Shown here one piece after another: positions 63,119-64,000 of a stretch of 64,000 nt of DNA. The stretch is taken from positions 124,001-188,000 of the forward strand of contig NZ_SHMP01000007.1 of assembly GCF_004217335.1 (NCBI RefSeq), written 5' to 3'. Numbering within the stretch: position 1 is the first letter of the stretch; each line of letters starts with the position of its first letter. A model generated the notes under the pieces. It saw only the letters and a list, made by a program, of their open reading frames with translations. It ran no database searches and was not told the DNA's origin. This DNA is from Natrinema hispanicum. GTDB lineage: Archaea; Halobacteriota; Halobacteria; Halobacteriales; Natrialbaceae. The translations under genes were made by a program, and so were the position numbers.

Positions 63119-63239
63119 ATTCTAATCGTGGTACTGCGGTCTTGTAAAGGTATGGAAGGAGGATGATAGGTTGGCCGAGTGTCGGGCTTCACCCCCGCGC
63201 CCGGTGGCGCGGGGTACTCGCCCTCGTTTCTTTGGTATA

Positions 63240-63397
63240 GATCTGAGTCACTGGACAAGGTTAACCAACGTGCACGCTATTGCCAAGCCGAACTGCTCGA
63301 ACGACAGGCTCAGCGAGAGATCCGTGAGCTCGAGCGTGCGGAAGCAGTCGCTGGATCAGACAGTACCGGTTCTGATATTGGAGTACTCGACCGATGA
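63240..63397 (+). pseudogene. Truncated duplicate of the 55879 gene
   Basis: From about 63285 the sequence matches the gene at 55879-56079: ELLERQAQREIRELERAEAV and a SDSTGSDIGVLDR end with TGA 63395-63397. Its 5' part is missing because the IS1341-type copy 2 ends at 63240. Confidence 0.7.
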
Positions 63398-63420
63398 AAC
63401 GGAAGGTTGTGGAAGGAAGG

Positions 63421-63436
63421 ACCCCACCATGTCCGC
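63421..63436 (-). repeat. Stray origin box next to the third TnpB element
   Basis: On the minus strand GCGGACATGGTGGGGT, identical over 16 bp to the box at 56557-56574. It touches the right end of the TnpB element at 63437. Confidence 0.85.
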
Positions 63437-64000
63437 TTGACATCCTCCACGCCGTAAACGACGTGGAATCCCGACCGCCGTTGGGATATTAGGGTTTACA
63501 GTCCACGACCTGTTCTCGCGGGGCGAAACGGCCCTCACTCCGATCGAACAGATGGACTGAAGGCTGTGCCAACCAGCCGTTACTCCTATCCTGAGACGGA
63601 CTTGGAGTTACTTTTTGTCGGATGTTCTCTGCACCGTTCACGTCCGCATTCGCGACGGTATCGCACTCCTCGCAGACGTACAACCCACGTTCAACGCGCT
63701 GATTGCCGTCTTTCGTCCCACAGGCGGAACACGTCTTTGAGGTATCACGTTCGGACTCAATCAGTACATCGATCCCCTCCGTTTCCGCCTTGTAGTCGAG
63801 TATCGACGTGAAGCGGTCAAACGCCCACCCGTGAAGATCGAGGTTGCCATGCGAGCCCCAGTTGCGAGACTCGCCGTTCTCGTTATCACGGATCCCTTCG
63901 AGATCACCGACTACGATGGTCCCGACACCCCTCTCTACGCACTCCGAAACGATCTGTTTCGAGAGGGTATGGAGGAAGTGGGTTCGACGTTCGGTACGTT
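63437..64000 (-). mobile_element. Third TnpB element, right end and 3' part (left end outside window)
   Basis: The right end is the hairpin TTCCACGTC..GACGTGGA-like stem (63445-63470 area) and ends GGATGTCAA at 63437. The element belongs to a different IS200/IS605 subgroup from copies 1 and 2. Its left end is beyond the window. Confidence 0.75.
63489..64000 (-). CDS. tnpB: TnpB, C-terminal 170 residues (5' end outside window)
   Basis: Open from the window edge to the stop at 63489-63491. Visible are the second RuvC motif (TIVVGDLEGIRDN), NWGSHGNLDLHGWAFDRF, the zinc ribbon (TCSACGTKDGNQRV..LYVCEECDTVAN) and the final catalytic Asp in ADVNGAENI. The C-terminal extension ends DRSEGRFAPREQVVDCKP. 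A relic of the same subgroup is at 28.1-28.5 kb. Confidence 0.88.
   Translation of the reverse strand, partial: RTERRTHFLHTLSKQIVSECVERGVGTIVVGDLEGIRDNENGESRNWGSHGNLDLHGWAFDRFTSILDYKAETEGIDVLIESERDTSKTCSACGTKDGNQRVERGLYVCEECDTVANADVNGAENIRQKVTPSPSQDRSNGWLAQPSVHLFDRSEGRFAPREQVVDCKP

Larger units (their letters stand above)
61806..63239 (-). mobile_element. IS1341-type TnpB-only element, copy 2 (intact)
   Basis: Near-identical to 1001-2433 in inverted orientation. The ends agree to the base: GTGAACCGCC at 61806 (right end) and TTTGGTATAG at 63231-63240 (left end). It is one base longer than copy 1, matching the latter's deletion. It interrupts sequence related to the small gene at 55879. Confidence 0.9.

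Noticed and set aside
1..64000. tRNA or rRNA genes
   Set aside because: No segment with a convincing cloverleaf or rRNA sequence was seen by eye; a covariance search would be needed to be certain.

Overview
The window looks like accessory DNA of a haloarchaeon (class Halobacteria), probably a megaplasmid or secondary replicon, or a plasmid integrated into a chromosome. The evidence is acidic proteomes, leaderless genes with a TATA box about 25 nt before the start codon, halobacterial families (HalOD1, HVO_A0114-type HTH, DUF389, XPB-Bax1, AN1 fingers), an Orc1/Cdc6 initiator with its own repeat-rich origin, and heavy IS load. The genus cannot be fixed from this sequence.

Layout. 0-2.4 kb: a two-repeat cysteine protein cut by the window edge, then a TnpB-only IS copy whose tnpB carries a 1-bp deletion. 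2.5-13 kb: membrane and metabolic genes (AI-2E exporter plus TetR, two convergent SDRs, a TVP38-type protein, DUF4870 and DUF6498 membrane proteins) interspersed with decaying copies of one haloarchaeal plasmid family. 13-16.2 kb: a clean IS5-type element, an AbrB/PIN toxin-antitoxin pair, and an ArdC-like protease followed by HalOD1. 16.4-25 kb: DUF4392, OPT transporter with a PqqD-like partner, a trkA-trkH-small membrane protein operon, and an MMPL/RND exporter. 26-36 kb: an extra TBP, zinc alcohol dehydrogenase, DJ-1/PfpI protein, MDR oxidoreductase, DUF389 protein, a complete IS200/IS605 element and oleate hydratase. 36-48 kb: plasmid-type genes (second HalOD1, GHKL ATPase plus zincin, RHH/PIN remnant, Fic-like protein, C2H2-TPR protein, several small zinc or acidic proteins) and an IS630 element. 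48-52.5 kb: IS66 and ISH3-family elements, the latter splitting an AN1 zinc-finger gene that can be rebuilt exactly. 52.7-56.1 kb: a Tat-exported protein, small proteins, and a SWIM/zinc-ribbon cluster. 56.4-58.5 kb: the replication module (about nine GCGGACA..GTGGTGT boxes, an AT-rich stretch, orc1/cdc6, a tenth box) enclosed by a 59-bp direct repeat of the bax1 3' end. 58.5-61.7 kb: bax1-xpb repair genes and a CcbP-like gene. 61.8-64 kb: an intact inverted copy of the first TnpB element and a third TnpB element cut by the window edge.

How parts connect. The origin boxes and initiator form a self-contained replicator. The third TnpB element sits directly against another origin box, so the flank that would serve as its guide is an origin-box sequence. 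Several operons are translationally coupled by ATGA overlaps (OPT-PqqD, trkA-trkH-small protein, xpb-bax1, ArdC-HalOD1, 47.3-46.3 kb pair). Many modules are duplicated and partly decayed, which fits repeated plasmid integration and IS-driven rearrangement.
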